A DNA stretch of 8,038 nt. Origin: Bacteroidota bacterium (GTDB lineage: Bacteria; Bacteroidota; Bacteroidia; Chitinophagales; Chitinophagaceae). Made by a program: the position numbers and the translations under genes. The DNA lies in NCBI GenBank assembly GCA_947461015.1, contig CANHIR010000084.1, forward strand, positions 1 to 8,038, given 5' to 3'. The notes below the pieces were generated by a model. It had not been told where the DNA came from and ran no database searches. It worked only from the letters and a program-made list of their open reading frames with translations. Positions 1 through 6,592 of the stretch are shown here, one piece after another (position 1 is the stretch's first letter; each line of letters opens with the position of its first letter).

Positions 1-1
1 T

Positions 2-1453
2 AATCAGAAGTTGGGCATGATAGAAGGCGAAAGAGATGACGAAGGACGTTTTATAAAACCAACAAGTAATAATTTTGCATCACCAGCAATTAGACTTTCA
101 AGTTATGCATATATTAATCCTGTGGCGACTAGTTCGGATTTTAATGCAACCAATCCGCAAATTCCGTATCAACATATTATTCATACCAAGTATACTTTAG
201 ACAATAATATTAAATGGGGCGAGGGTAGATTAAAAGCCAATATTGCTTATCAGCGTAATCAAAGACAGGAGTTTGGCAATATAGATGATCCTGCTGAAAA
301 AAGTTTATACTTTGATTTAGGCACTTTAAATTATTCCTTCCAATATTTATTACCAGAAAAAAATAACTGGAAACATACCATTGGTGTAAATGGAATGCAA
401 CAGGAAAATAAGAACAAGGGCGTAGAAGTATTAATTCCTGCTTATAAATCTGTTGAGCTAGGATTGTTTTTTTATACGCAAAAAAGAGCCGGAAATTTAA
501 CCATGAGTGGTGGTGCGCGCATAGATAAAAAAGGAATTGAGTTTAATGACTTAGTTGAAAACACATTACAGAAAAAGGATTACGGTGCAATGGCGGGTTC
601 TTTTGGCATGACCTATGAAGCGGGAAATGATTTAATTTTTAAATTAAATATTGCGCGTGGTTACCGAGCGCCAAATTTATCGGAATTGGGAAGTAATGGT
701 GCACATGAAGGAACCAATCGATATGAATATGGCAACACCAATTTAAAATCAGAAAAAAGTTTACAACTTGATTTAGGTGCAGAGTGGAGCAGTGAGCATG
801 TATCTTTTGCAGGAAGTGTATTTTATAATCAAGTAACCGATTATATATTTTATCAAAAACTATTAGGCAATAGCGGAGCTGATTCCATAATTGTAAATGA
901 AGATGGGGAGGAGTTTTTTGCATTTGCATACAAACAACAAAATGCGAACTTAATGGGCGCTGAATTTAATTTAGATATTCATCCACACCCAATTGACGGT
1001 TTGCATATTGAAAATACTTTTTCTTATGTAAAAGGAAGTTTTGCAGAAGCCATAGACGGCAGTAAAAACTTACCCAATATCCCATCCCTTAGATGGATTT
1101 CAGAATTCAGGTATGAGTTCAAAAACAAATCCAAGAATTTTAAGAACAGTTATGTAACCATGCAGTTGGATAATGTGGCAACACAAAACGATCCATTCAC
1201 AGGTTACAATACCGAAACCAGAACACCAGGTTATCATTTATTAAACATAGGTTTGGGAACACAGTATACAAAAAAGGGAAAGCAATTGTTTAGCATTGCG
1301 CTAACTGCTCAAAATATAACCGACGTTGCATATCAAAATCATTTAAGCAGATTAAAATACACTGCCGAGAATATGGCCACTGGCCGTATGGGCGTATTTA
1401 ATATGGGACGCAACTATAGTTTAAAACTAAATGTGCCTTTACAGTTTGATTAG
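2..1453 (+). CDS. TonB-dependent outer-membrane receptor, C-terminal beta-barrel part (5' end outside window)
   Basis: This is the 3' part of a TonB-dependent receptor gene, which imports a bound nutrient such as a ferric siderophore, haem or metal through the outer membrane using TonB energy. The frame is open to the left edge, so the TTG at 11 and ATG at 17 are internal codons. About 483 residues are visible and all look like barrel: alternating polar/hydrophobic strands with aromatic girdles. The clearest family signature is at nt 644-760: a GYRAPNLSEL stretch, then SNGAHEGTNRYE and GNTNLKSEKS. The end (SLKLNVPLQFD) is a typical hydrophobic/aromatic barrel C-terminus. The plug domain and signal peptide are not in the window. 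The YQRNQRQEF and LIPAYKS...LGLF segments recall ZnuD/siderophore-type receptors, but the ligand cannot be assigned. The next gene starts 39 bases downstream with no clear terminator between. Family assignment is firm; substrate is unknown. Confidence 0.93.
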   Translation, partial: NQKLGMIEGERDDEGRFIKPTSNNFASPAIRLSSYAYINPVATSSDFNATNPQIPYQHIIHTKYTLDNNIKWGEGRLKANIAYQRNQRQEFGNIDDPAEKSLYFDLGTLNYSFQYLLPEKNNWKHTIGVNGMQQENKNKGVEVLIPAYKSVELGLFFYTQKRAGNLTMSGGARIDKKGIEFNDLVENTLQKKDYGAMAGSFGMTYEAGNDLIFKLNIARGYRAPNLSELGSNGAHEGTNRYEYGNTNLKSEKSLQLDLGAEWSSEHVSFAGSVFYNQVTDYIFYQKLLGNSGADSIIVNEDGEEFFAFAYKQQNANLMGAEFNLDIHPHPIDGLHIENTFSYVKGSFAEAIDGSKNLPNIPSLRWISEFRYEFKNKSKNFKNSYVTMQLDNVATQNDPFTGYNTETRTPGYHLLNIGLGTQYTKKGKQLFSIALTAQNITDVAYQNHLSRLKYTAENMATGRMGVFNMGRNYSLKLNVPLQFD

Positions 1454-1492
1454 GGGATTAAACTTTATAGGACATTAACCATCTAAATATAT

Positions 1493-2911
1493 ATGAAGTT
1501 GATCAATAAGATATTTTTAAGAGGTAGTGCTGGTATTGTCATTCAATCCTTGTTGCTTTTTTTGACAATTAACATCCTTAGCTTATTGGGGTTATTTATT
1601 TATATGCCAAGGGCTATTTTCTATTTTGAATATGCGCTAGTACTTTTCTTAATTATTTATTTTAACAAACCCAAACTCGCCTATGTCGTATTTGTGATTA
1701 TACTACTGTTGGATTTTTTTGATGCATTTTCAAGTGTTTATTTATTCAATGTATTTGAATTTTTAAGAAATTTCAAATACTTGTTTTTATATAAAATATC
1801 TTTTTTTCAAATTTTAATGGTGCTTGTATTTATTCTTGCCTTAATCATTATTTATAAGCTTATTATAAAATTAAACGACAGTATACAAGTAAATAAAAAA
1901 GTTGCTTTAAAAACGATGTTATTGGTTTATGCAATAATTTTTGTATTAGATCTTTTGAATGGATCAAATAAAATCACCGACAATCATTCTTCTTGGAAAA
2001 TTACAAATAAGAATATAGCTAGTTTTATTACGAAAAACTATATTTATTATTTTGAACAATTATTTTCAATCAATGCAAATAAAGTAACTAAGTATTCCGA
2101 ACCATCGCCCGTTTTCAAATACCTTAAAAATGACAATACAAATAGCGAAATGGTTATTATTGTTGAATCCTGGGGCTTGATAAATGATTCGCTTATAAGA
2201 AATCAAGTGCGACAATTTATAAACCAAAAAATAGTTGAAAAAGGGTTTACGTTCAATTGGGGTATGACTTCATTTAGTGGAAGTACTACCTCGGCTGCGT
2301 TAAAACAATTTTTGAATTTAAAAGGGTATTACAATTATTTTTTAAATAAAACATCTTTAAGCACAGGAGACTCCTCGTTGTTTGATATTAAAAACACCCA
2401 AGGATATCATACTGCGGGATTTCATTCTTATACTGGAAAAATGTTTGCACGGTCAACTTGGTGGCCAAATATTGGTATGCAAAATGTATATTTCAGAGAA
2501 AATTATTTAGCCGAACATTTAAATGAACCTAATTCAATACAGGAGGAATCTCCATTCCCTGCTATCAAAGACGAATTAATGTTTGACTACTTATTAAATA
2601 AAACAAGGGGTCCCCAAAAAGAGTTTGCCTATTTTTTAACGGTTAATAGTCACCTTCCCTTTCGTTATAAAACAGCTACTATTTATCCCACACTGACTAA
2701 CCAAATAAATAATTTGCAAATTTCTGACGAAGCTAAAAGTCAGTTAATGTTTATATATGAACAATTATATTACTATATTGATAAATTGGCTAAAAGCAAG
2801 TTTAAGCGGATCATTATAATGGGTGATCATGTGCCACCGTATATAAATATTAATGATCGCCATTTTTATAACGACCAAAACGTTCCTTATTTGTATTTAC
2901 GGAAAGACTAG
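1493..2911 (+). CDS. Membrane-anchored sulfatase-fold (LTA synthase/phosphoglycerol transferase-like) protein
   Basis: This 472-residue protein has an N-terminal membrane part and a catalytic domain of the alkaline-phosphatase/sulfatase superfamily. Roughly five hydrophobic helices lie at 16-38, 42-57, 62-86, 105-127 and 139-156. The soluble domain starts near 218 with MVIIVESWG, where E225 is a likely metal ligand. STTSA (264-268) matches the nucleophile site of LTA synthases, so T266 is the likely nucleophile. SHLP (386-389) and GDH (444-446, metal ligands D445/H446) follow in the expected order. Such enzymes move phosphoglycerol or phosphoethanolamine from a phospholipid to a glycan or lipid on the outer face of the inner membrane; that role here is inferred. 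The protein ends only 26 residues after GDH, at VPYLYLRKD, so it lacks the further C-terminal segment many relatives have. The ATG at 1493 is chosen because the first helix follows directly. It lies just upstream of a polysaccharide operon but is separated from it by 140 bases. Confidence 0.82.
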   Translation: MKLINKIFLRGSAGIVIQSLLLFLTINILSLLGLFIYMPRAIFYFEYALVLFLIIYFNKPKLAYVVFVIILLLDFFDAFSSVYLFNVFEFLRNFKYLFLYKISFFQILMVLVFILALIIIYKLIIKLNDSIQVNKKVALKTMLLVYAIIFVLDLLNGSNKITDNHSSWKITNKNIASFITKNYIYYFEQLFSINANKVTKYSEPSPVFKYLKNDNTNSEMVIIVESWGLINDSLIRNQVRQFINQKIVEKGFTFNWGMTSFSGSTTSAALKQFLNLKGYYNYFLNKTSLSTGDSSLFDIKNTQGYHTAGFHSYTGKMFARSTWWPNIGMQNVYFRENYLAEHLNEPNSIQEESPFPAIKDELMFDYLLNKTRGPQKEFAYFLTVNSHLPFRYKTATIYPTLTNQINNLQISDEAKSQLMFIYEQLYYYIDKLAKSKFKRIIIMGDHVPPYININDRHFYNDQNVPYLYLRKD

Positions 2912-2955
2912 CAATGGACCGTATACGTTAAAACATAATAATTTAATTTAATATC

Positions 2956-2983
2956 AAAAATTAAAGGCAAAAAGCCTATTTTT
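2956..2983 (+). terminator. Possible intrinsic terminator hairpin after the sulfatase-fold gene
   Basis: AGGC (2965-2968) pairs with GCCT (2974-2977) across a five-A loop. The stem can be lengthened by AAAAAT (2956-2961) pairing with ATTTTT (2978-2983), leaving a three-base bulge (2962-2964). The right arm ends in a run of five T residues. It lies 44 bases after the stop of the upstream gene and would separate it from the wzz operon. The GC core is only four pairs, so termination would be weak. The tatttttac stretch could instead be read as a -7-like box. Confidence 0.4.
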
Positions 2984-3001
2984 ACAGAGAGTAAAGCAAT
3001 T

Positions 3002-3018
3002 ATAAGTTAATAACTTAT
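3002..3018. promoter_or_regulatory. Perfect 17-base interrupted palindrome upstream of wzz; candidate operator
   Basis: ATAAGTTA (3002-3009) and TAACTTAT (3011-3018) are exact reverse complements around a single A at 3010. The site lies 34 bases before the wzz start and touches the TTG of the candidate promoter. Eight-base arms with one central base fit a dimeric repressor or activator site. AT-rich DNA produces such palindromes by chance, and no second copy was noticed in the window, so the function is inferred only from position and symmetry. Confidence 0.35.
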
Positions 3019-3044
3019 TGATTTTCAATATAATAATGTATTTG
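3018..3044 (+). promoter_or_regulatory. Weak Bacteroidota-type promoter candidate for the wzz operon
   Basis: A TTG at 3018-3020 and a TGTATTTG box at 3037-3044 resemble the -33 TTTG and -7 TAnnTTTG elements of the Bacteroidota primary sigma factor, with one mismatch in the -7 box and 16 bases between them. Transcription would begin almost at the ATG at 3052, giving a very short or absent leader. The match is partial, and an alternative -7-like stretch lies at 2977-2985. Confidence 0.25.
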
Positions 3045-3051
3045 GACATTT

Positions 3052-4083
3052 ATGCCTGAAAAAATTCAATTAGTGGATGTTATGGATACCGGTAAAAAGG
3101 TAGTACGTCATATATTGGCACAATATAAGATGATCCTTATTGTCACCTTCCTAACTACTTTACTTGCTACATGCTATGGATTACTGCAACCAGCTAAGTA
3201 TAAGGCAGTTGCTACCTTTATATTAGAGGACAAGTCCAGTAATAAAGGGGGTTTAGGTGCATTGGCATCACAAATAGGTATTGATATTGGTGGCATGTCA
3301 GGGGGCAATGCGGGTTTATTTGACGGAGACAATATTTTAGAAATTATGCAATCAAGAATGATTGTAGAAAAAGTATTGTTGTCAAAATTGGATAGTACTT
3401 CCAAAACCAATTACACAACATTGGCGGATTTATATTTGAATGCAAACAAAATAAATAAAAATTGGGGCAGTGATCCTAGCTTGTCTAAATTTAAAATTGA
3501 CGCCAATCAGTCCAGCCCATTACAGGATTCTATTTTATTTTCATTGGTACAAAAAATTGTTAAAGAAAATTTAGTAGTAAGCAGACAAAATAAGAAAAGC
3601 TCAATTATTAGTATACAGGTAATTTCTAACAATCAACAATTTTCAAAAATATTTACGGAGCGGTTGTTAAAACAAACCAGCGATTTATATTTTGAAATTA
3701 AAACTGGAAATTTAGCCAATAATATTGCAAAGCTTCAAAACAAAGCCGATTCACTTCAAAGAAGTGTATATACGAAGTCCTATGAAGTACCTAATTTGCT
3801 CAATGCAAATACAGGTATCAAATCCTACAATGTAAGCGAGGATTTAAGTCAACGTGATAAGTCCATGGTGTATACTTTGTTTGTAGAAGTAACTAAAAAC
3901 TTAGAAGCTTTAAAGCTTTCTCAAATAAATCAAACGCCTGTAATACAAGTATTGGATATGCCTAAATTGCCTTTAGTGAATCAGGTATACCCATTGTATT
4001 TATTCATATTAATGGGCGTAGCAATTGGCATTGTGCTTTCTGTATTCATTGCTATTTATTTGATTACAGATAAAATAAAATAA
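3052..4083 (+). CDS. wzz: Wzz/FepE-type polysaccharide chain-length determinant (no kinase domain)
   Basis: This 343-residue inner-membrane protein has the layout of a polysaccharide co-polymerase, which sets the chain length made by Wzy. It has a short cytoplasmic N-terminus, a first helix at about 26-46 and a Wzz-fold segment beginning YKAVATFILED (50-60). A glycine-rich loop follows (66-88, including GGLGALASQ), then LFDGDNILEIMQSR (89-102), a pattern typical of Bacteroidota Wzz proteins. The helical periplasmic region runs to about 290 and is probably coiled coil at 216-290. A proline-bearing segment (P296, P304, P307, P314) leads into the second helix (about 314-338). The protein stops there: no Walker motifs or tyrosine tail follow, so it is not a Wzc-type autokinase. 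It is the first gene of a tight five-gene run, with the next start 8 bases after its stop. No convincing ribosome binding site is seen before the ATG, as is usual in this phylum. Family is confident; which polymer it serves is unknown. Confidence 0.9.
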   Translation: MPEKIQLVDVMDTGKKVVRHILAQYKMILIVTFLTTLLATCYGLLQPAKYKAVATFILEDKSSNKGGLGALASQIGIDIGGMSGGNAGLFDGDNILEIMQSRMIVEKVLLSKLDSTSKTNYTTLADLYLNANKINKNWGSDPSLSKFKIDANQSSPLQDSILFSLVQKIVKENLVVSRQNKKSSIISIQVISNNQQFSKIFTERLLKQTSDLYFEIKTGNLANNIAKLQNKADSLQRSVYTKSYEVPNLLNANTGIKSYNVSEDLSQRDKSMVYTLFVEVTKNLEALKLSQINQTPVIQVLDMPKLPLVNQVYPLYLFILMGVAIGIVLSVFIAIYLITDKIK

Positions 4084-4091
4084 TTAACTGC

Positions 4092-4979
4092 ATGCGTCGC
4101 CTTTTTTTATTAAGAGCATATGGCGATTTTGTAATTGCAATTAGGGCTATTTTAAATAGCCCGCAACCCAGCGAAACAAAAATTATTGCATCCAACCATT
4201 TCAAACCTTTGTTTGAAGCCATTGAAACGGTGTTGGATTTAAGCCTATTAGATATTGAGTTTCACGACTTTGGCATTAATCAATCCCAGTTAAATTTTTT
4301 CACCAATAGGCATTTGTTTAATAGTAGTACCATTGGTCAATTAAATAAAATTAAAAAATATTTAGACGACAATATTATTGAATATGCTTTTTTAGACGGC
4401 GAAGATTATGTTGAGCAATCCAGTAGGATAAAAGCGTTTCAATTTTTTACTAAACATAGGTTTACACCCATTGTAAAAAAGTCCAAGGTATACAATGAGT
4501 ATACGTTATTTTTTAAGCCCAGTTTTAAAGAGATTGTAGTAAAAATTCCTACAGACGGTAAAATTTTAATTTTACCCGATGCGCGTATACAAAAGCGCAA
4601 TTTGCCCCAGGAGTTGGTGCAAGAAATCATAAGCTTATCAAATCAAAAAAATTATCCTGTACAGGTTGCTTATTTTAAAAGAGTGAGTCAGGTAAACAAA
4701 AAAGGGAAAGCAGAAACAGTACAATTTAAAACCGATTTAATTTTCTCGCAGAAGGTATACAATAATTTTACTGAATTAATTAACTTGATACAAGCCTCCG
4801 ATTTTGTAATAGGCGCAGACAGCTTGCCAATTCATTTAAGTAATTTGTTAGGAAAGCCACATTTTATTTTATATCCTAACGTGGTATCAAAAGCATTTTT
4901 CACACCTTTTGCAATTCAATATAAATATTATTCAGAGTTTGATAAATTTGAACAAGACAGCATTCCGTTTTTGTCTTAG
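4092..4979 (+). CDS. GT9-like glycosyltransferase (heptosyltransferase fold)
   Basis: This 295-residue cytoplasmic protein matches the glycosyltransferase family 9 layout, the family of ADP-heptose:LPS heptosyltransferases. The N-terminus has LLRAYGDFVIAIRAI (6-20), equivalent to the family's R-x-x-GD-x-hhhh-x-P loop. The second domain opens with KILILPDARIQKRNLP (157-172), corresponding to the beta-strand and K-R-W-P-like stretch of GT9 enzymes. It ends with DFVIGADSLPIHLSNLLGKP (237-256), whose D243, H248 and GKP match the donor-binding D-[ST]-x-x-x-H-x-A-x-x-x-G-x-P motif. No signal peptide or membrane helix is seen. At 295 residues it is shorter than the usual 330-350, mainly in the linker and C-terminus. 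The donor need not be heptose, because GT9-like proteins occur in many surface-glycan clusters. It sits 8 bases after wzz and 13 before the GT25 gene, so probably transfers one sugar of the repeat unit. Confidence 0.78.
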   Translation: MRRLFLLRAYGDFVIAIRAILNSPQPSETKIIASNHFKPLFEAIETVLDLSLLDIEFHDFGINQSQLNFFTNRHLFNSSTIGQLNKIKKYLDDNIIEYAFLDGEDYVEQSSRIKAFQFFTKHRFTPIVKKSKVYNEYTLFFKPSFKEIVVKIPTDGKILILPDARIQKRNLPQELVQEIISLSNQKNYPVQVAYFKRVSQVNKKGKAETVQFKTDLIFSQKVYNNFTELINLIQASDFVIGADSLPIHLSNLLGKPHFILYPNVVSKAFFTPFAIQYKYYSEFDKFEQDSIPFLS

Positions 4980-4992
4980 TTAATCTGCATAT

Positions 4993-5730
4993 ATGCATCC
5001 TGTTATACCAACCTATATATTATATTCTAAGCATGAGCCCGCAAGGGAACATCAGGTTGCGGCTATTCAATCACAACTATCTAATTTAAGTATTGTAGCA
5101 CCCGTTTTTCCTAAGTATGAAAAAGTACCTTTTTTAAATGCATTAATTAGCAAATCAAAGGAGCGAACAGGGAATGCTTTAATGTCCAGTGAAATTGGTG
5201 TACTCATGTCACATAGGCGCGTTTGGCAAAAAATAGTAATGGATGTAAAAAATGGGCTTGCCTCAGCCAATCAACATTTTCTCATATTAGAATCGGATAG
5301 TAAGTTAAACGACATAAATAGTTTAACAACACATTTTGTGGATATTGAAAAGGAGTATGATTTGTTTTTTTGGGGTGCATGGAACAATCATGTGAGTATA
5401 AAAAGATCCACTAGTCGTCAGATAGGTAGGTATAAGATAGGTGAACCCATGATTAGGTCTGTTTATGGAGCCTATGGATATTCGGTAAATGCGATGGCGG
5501 CACAAAAAATGCTAGATTCCACAAAAACCATTAGGTACCCGGTAGATTTATATAAGCATTATGCGCATTTGGATAAAGTAAAAACAGGTGCAGTACAACC
5601 TGAAATGATCTCTACTTGGCAAACCACCGATAGTACAATTAGGTTGGAGTCGCAAATGGATAAACTTAAAAGAAAATTAAAAATTCGCCTATTTAGTTTT
5701 CGTAATCAAATTCAGGCTTATTTTTGTTAA
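4993..5730 (+). CDS. GT25-like glycosyltransferase (LPS biosynthesis family)
   Basis: This 245-residue protein has the order of motifs seen in glycosyltransferase family 25, which includes LPS galactosyltransferases such as LgtB and LpsA. PTYILYSKHEPAREHQ (6-21) matches the N-terminal region that usually has N-L-x-R-x-x-x-R. SSEIGVLMSHRRVWQKIV (65-82) matches the family's G-E-x-G-C-x-x-S-H segment. FLILESDSKL (96-105) takes the place of the ILEDD metal-binding motif, and YGAYGYSVNAMAAQKML (158-174) matches the G-T-x-G-Y-x-x-x-x-x-A segment. YPVD (182-185) matches a conserved late aspartate. The canonical DD of ILEDD is SD here, so one acidic residue is replaced by S101 while E100 and D102 remain. 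The basic C-terminal tail (222-240) could contact membrane phospholipid. A 12-base palindrome overlaps the ATG, probably by chance. The next gene starts 2 bases after the stop, which indicates cotranscription. Donor and acceptor are unknown. Confidence 0.82.
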   Translation: MHPVIPTYILYSKHEPAREHQVAAIQSQLSNLSIVAPVFPKYEKVPFLNALISKSKERTGNALMSSEIGVLMSHRRVWQKIVMDVKNGLASANQHFLILESDSKLNDINSLTTHFVDIEKEYDLFFWGAWNNHVSIKRSTSRQIGRYKIGEPMIRSVYGAYGYSVNAMAAQKMLDSTKTIRYPVDLYKHYAHLDKVKTGAVQPEMISTWQTTDSTIRLESQMDKLKRKLKIRLFSFRNQIQAYFC

Positions 5731-5732
5731 AT

Positions 5733-6584
5733 ATGCAGCAACAAAAGTCAATTGTGGTAGTTAGTTGGGATGGCAAAAGCAATCCTTTATCTCATATTCT
5801 TTTTGATACCCTACCTCAATTTGATTTTTTTGTGGTGGATTATAGTGGTGAGAATCATACCAACGAATTAGCGCACATTGCACCTACATATTATATATCT
5901 CAAAAATCGGAGTGTAAGGGGGATTTAATCAACAATGCCTATACCTATTTAAAAAATAACGCCATTCAAAATTATCCATTCATAGGATTATTAGATGATG
6001 ATATTTATATGTCCATATCGGATTTAAATAAATTATTATTTATTGCTGCATTAGAAAAATTGGACGTTTTTCAGTCAAGCTTGGCACATGATAGTTATTA
6101 TCATCATAGACAGTTTATTCATAAAGCAGGTTATAATATTCAAACAACCTTGTGGGTTGAAATTATGGCGCCTTTTTATTCCTATGAAGTGTTTAATGCG
6201 GCAGGTCCTTATTTACACCAAAGTATTTCTGGTACGGGGACCGATGTATATTTAATTCCAACCATTCAACAAATAATTGGTAAAACAAAAACGGCAGTGG
6301 TGCATGCAGTTCAAATGAAGCATTGCCGGCCTATAAGAACAGACAATCGAGTTTTTAGTAATGGTAAAAATAATTTGCAGGAAATAGCACTCATGCAAAG
6401 GTTTTGTAAAAATATGCATGCACAGTATTTCAAGGATTCATTGGATACAACTCAGTCCGATTTTGTAAAGCAAGTTTTAAATAGAAAATATGTTTATGGC
6501 ATTCCTTTAAAGTATAAACTACAAAGAATTGGCCCCATGTTTAAAAACTTGTACAAACTATTGGTGGATGCCAGCTATAGATAA
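5733..6584 (+). CDS. DUF707-family GT-A-like putative glycosyltransferase
   Basis: This 283-residue protein resembles the DUF707 family (PF05212 as I recall it), found in plants and scattered bacteria without a firmly known activity. The matching motifs occur in order: FIGLLDDDI (83-91), an acidic motif like the DXD of GT-A enzymes; then FQSSLAHDS (113-121), in place of the family's Q-P-A-L-S-x-x-S. These are followed by WVEIMAPFYS (141-150), like V-E-x-M-A-P-x-F, and SGTGTD (166-171), like S-G-W-G-L-D. The last is VVHAVQMKHCRP (189-200), with H191 and H197 as possible metal or donor ligands. No signal peptide or membrane helix is seen, so it is probably cytoplasmic. I start it at the ATG at 5733, 2 bases after the preceding stop; a TTG at 5724 would add three residues and overlap the neighbour. 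Its place between a GT25 gene and a flippase argues for sugar transfer. That function is inferred; the family match is moderately strong. Confidence 0.75.
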   Translation: MQQQKSIVVVSWDGKSNPLSHILFDTLPQFDFFVVDYSGENHTNELAHIAPTYYISQKSECKGDLINNAYTYLKNNAIQNYPFIGLLDDDIYMSISDLNKLLFIAALEKLDVFQSSLAHDSYYHHRQFIHKAGYNIQTTLWVEIMAPFYSYEVFNAAGPYLHQSISGTGTDVYLIPTIQQIIGKTKTAVVHAVQMKHCRPIRTDNRVFSNGKNNLQEIALMQRFCKNMHAQYFKDSLDTTQSDFVKQVLNRKYVYGIPLKYKLQRIGPMFKNLYKLLVDASYR

Positions 6585-6592
6585 ACAACATT

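Noticed and set aside
11..19. TTG (11) or ATG (17) as the start of the TonB-dependent receptor
   Set aside because: The frame is open to the left edge, and a receptor needs a signal peptide and plug domain, which are absent; these are internal codons.
639..929. Antisense open frame of 96 codons inside the receptor gene
   Set aside because: It mirrors a well-supported coding region, has histidine/leucine-rich low-complexity content and no recognisable domain.
2..1453. Receptor as part of a SusCD-type polysaccharide-uptake locus linked to the glycan operon
   Set aside because: No SusD-like gene or glycoside hydrolase follows, and the barrel motifs resemble metal/siderophore receptors rather than SusC.
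1454..1492. Promoter or terminator between the receptor and the sulfatase-fold gene
   Set aside because: No hairpin with a T-run and no good TTG/TAnnTTTG pair could be found in these 39 bases; read-through or a promoter inside the receptor gene is possible.
3174..3410. Antisense open frame of 78 codons inside wzz
   Set aside because: Its proline-rich product is the complement of the glycine-rich Wzz loop; no independent evidence of coding.
3905..3918. Perfect 14-base palindrome AAGCTTTAAAGCTT
   Set aside because: It is inside the wzz coding region over ordinary Leu-Glu-Ala-Leu-Lys-Leu codons; chance in AT-rich DNA is the simpler explanation.
4557..4576. Hairpin with 8-base arms GGTAAAAT/ATTTTACC
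   Set aside because: It lies in mid-gene in the GT9-like coding sequence, encoding a conserved beta-strand (KILILP), with no T-run or promoter context.
4986..4997. 12-base palindrome TGCATATATGCA over the GT25 start codon
   Set aside because: It is short and formed of simple alternating TA/GCA around ATG; within an operon there is no reason to expect an operator here.
4439..5505. Three short antisense open frames (4439-4630, 5067-5270, 5323-5505)
   Set aside because: All lie opposite convincing glycosyltransferase genes and show no domain or plausible start context.
5724..5732. TTG at 5724 as the start of the DUF707-like gene
   Set aside because: It overlaps the end of the preceding gene and adds only three residues; the ATG at 5733 is a stronger start codon right after the stop.
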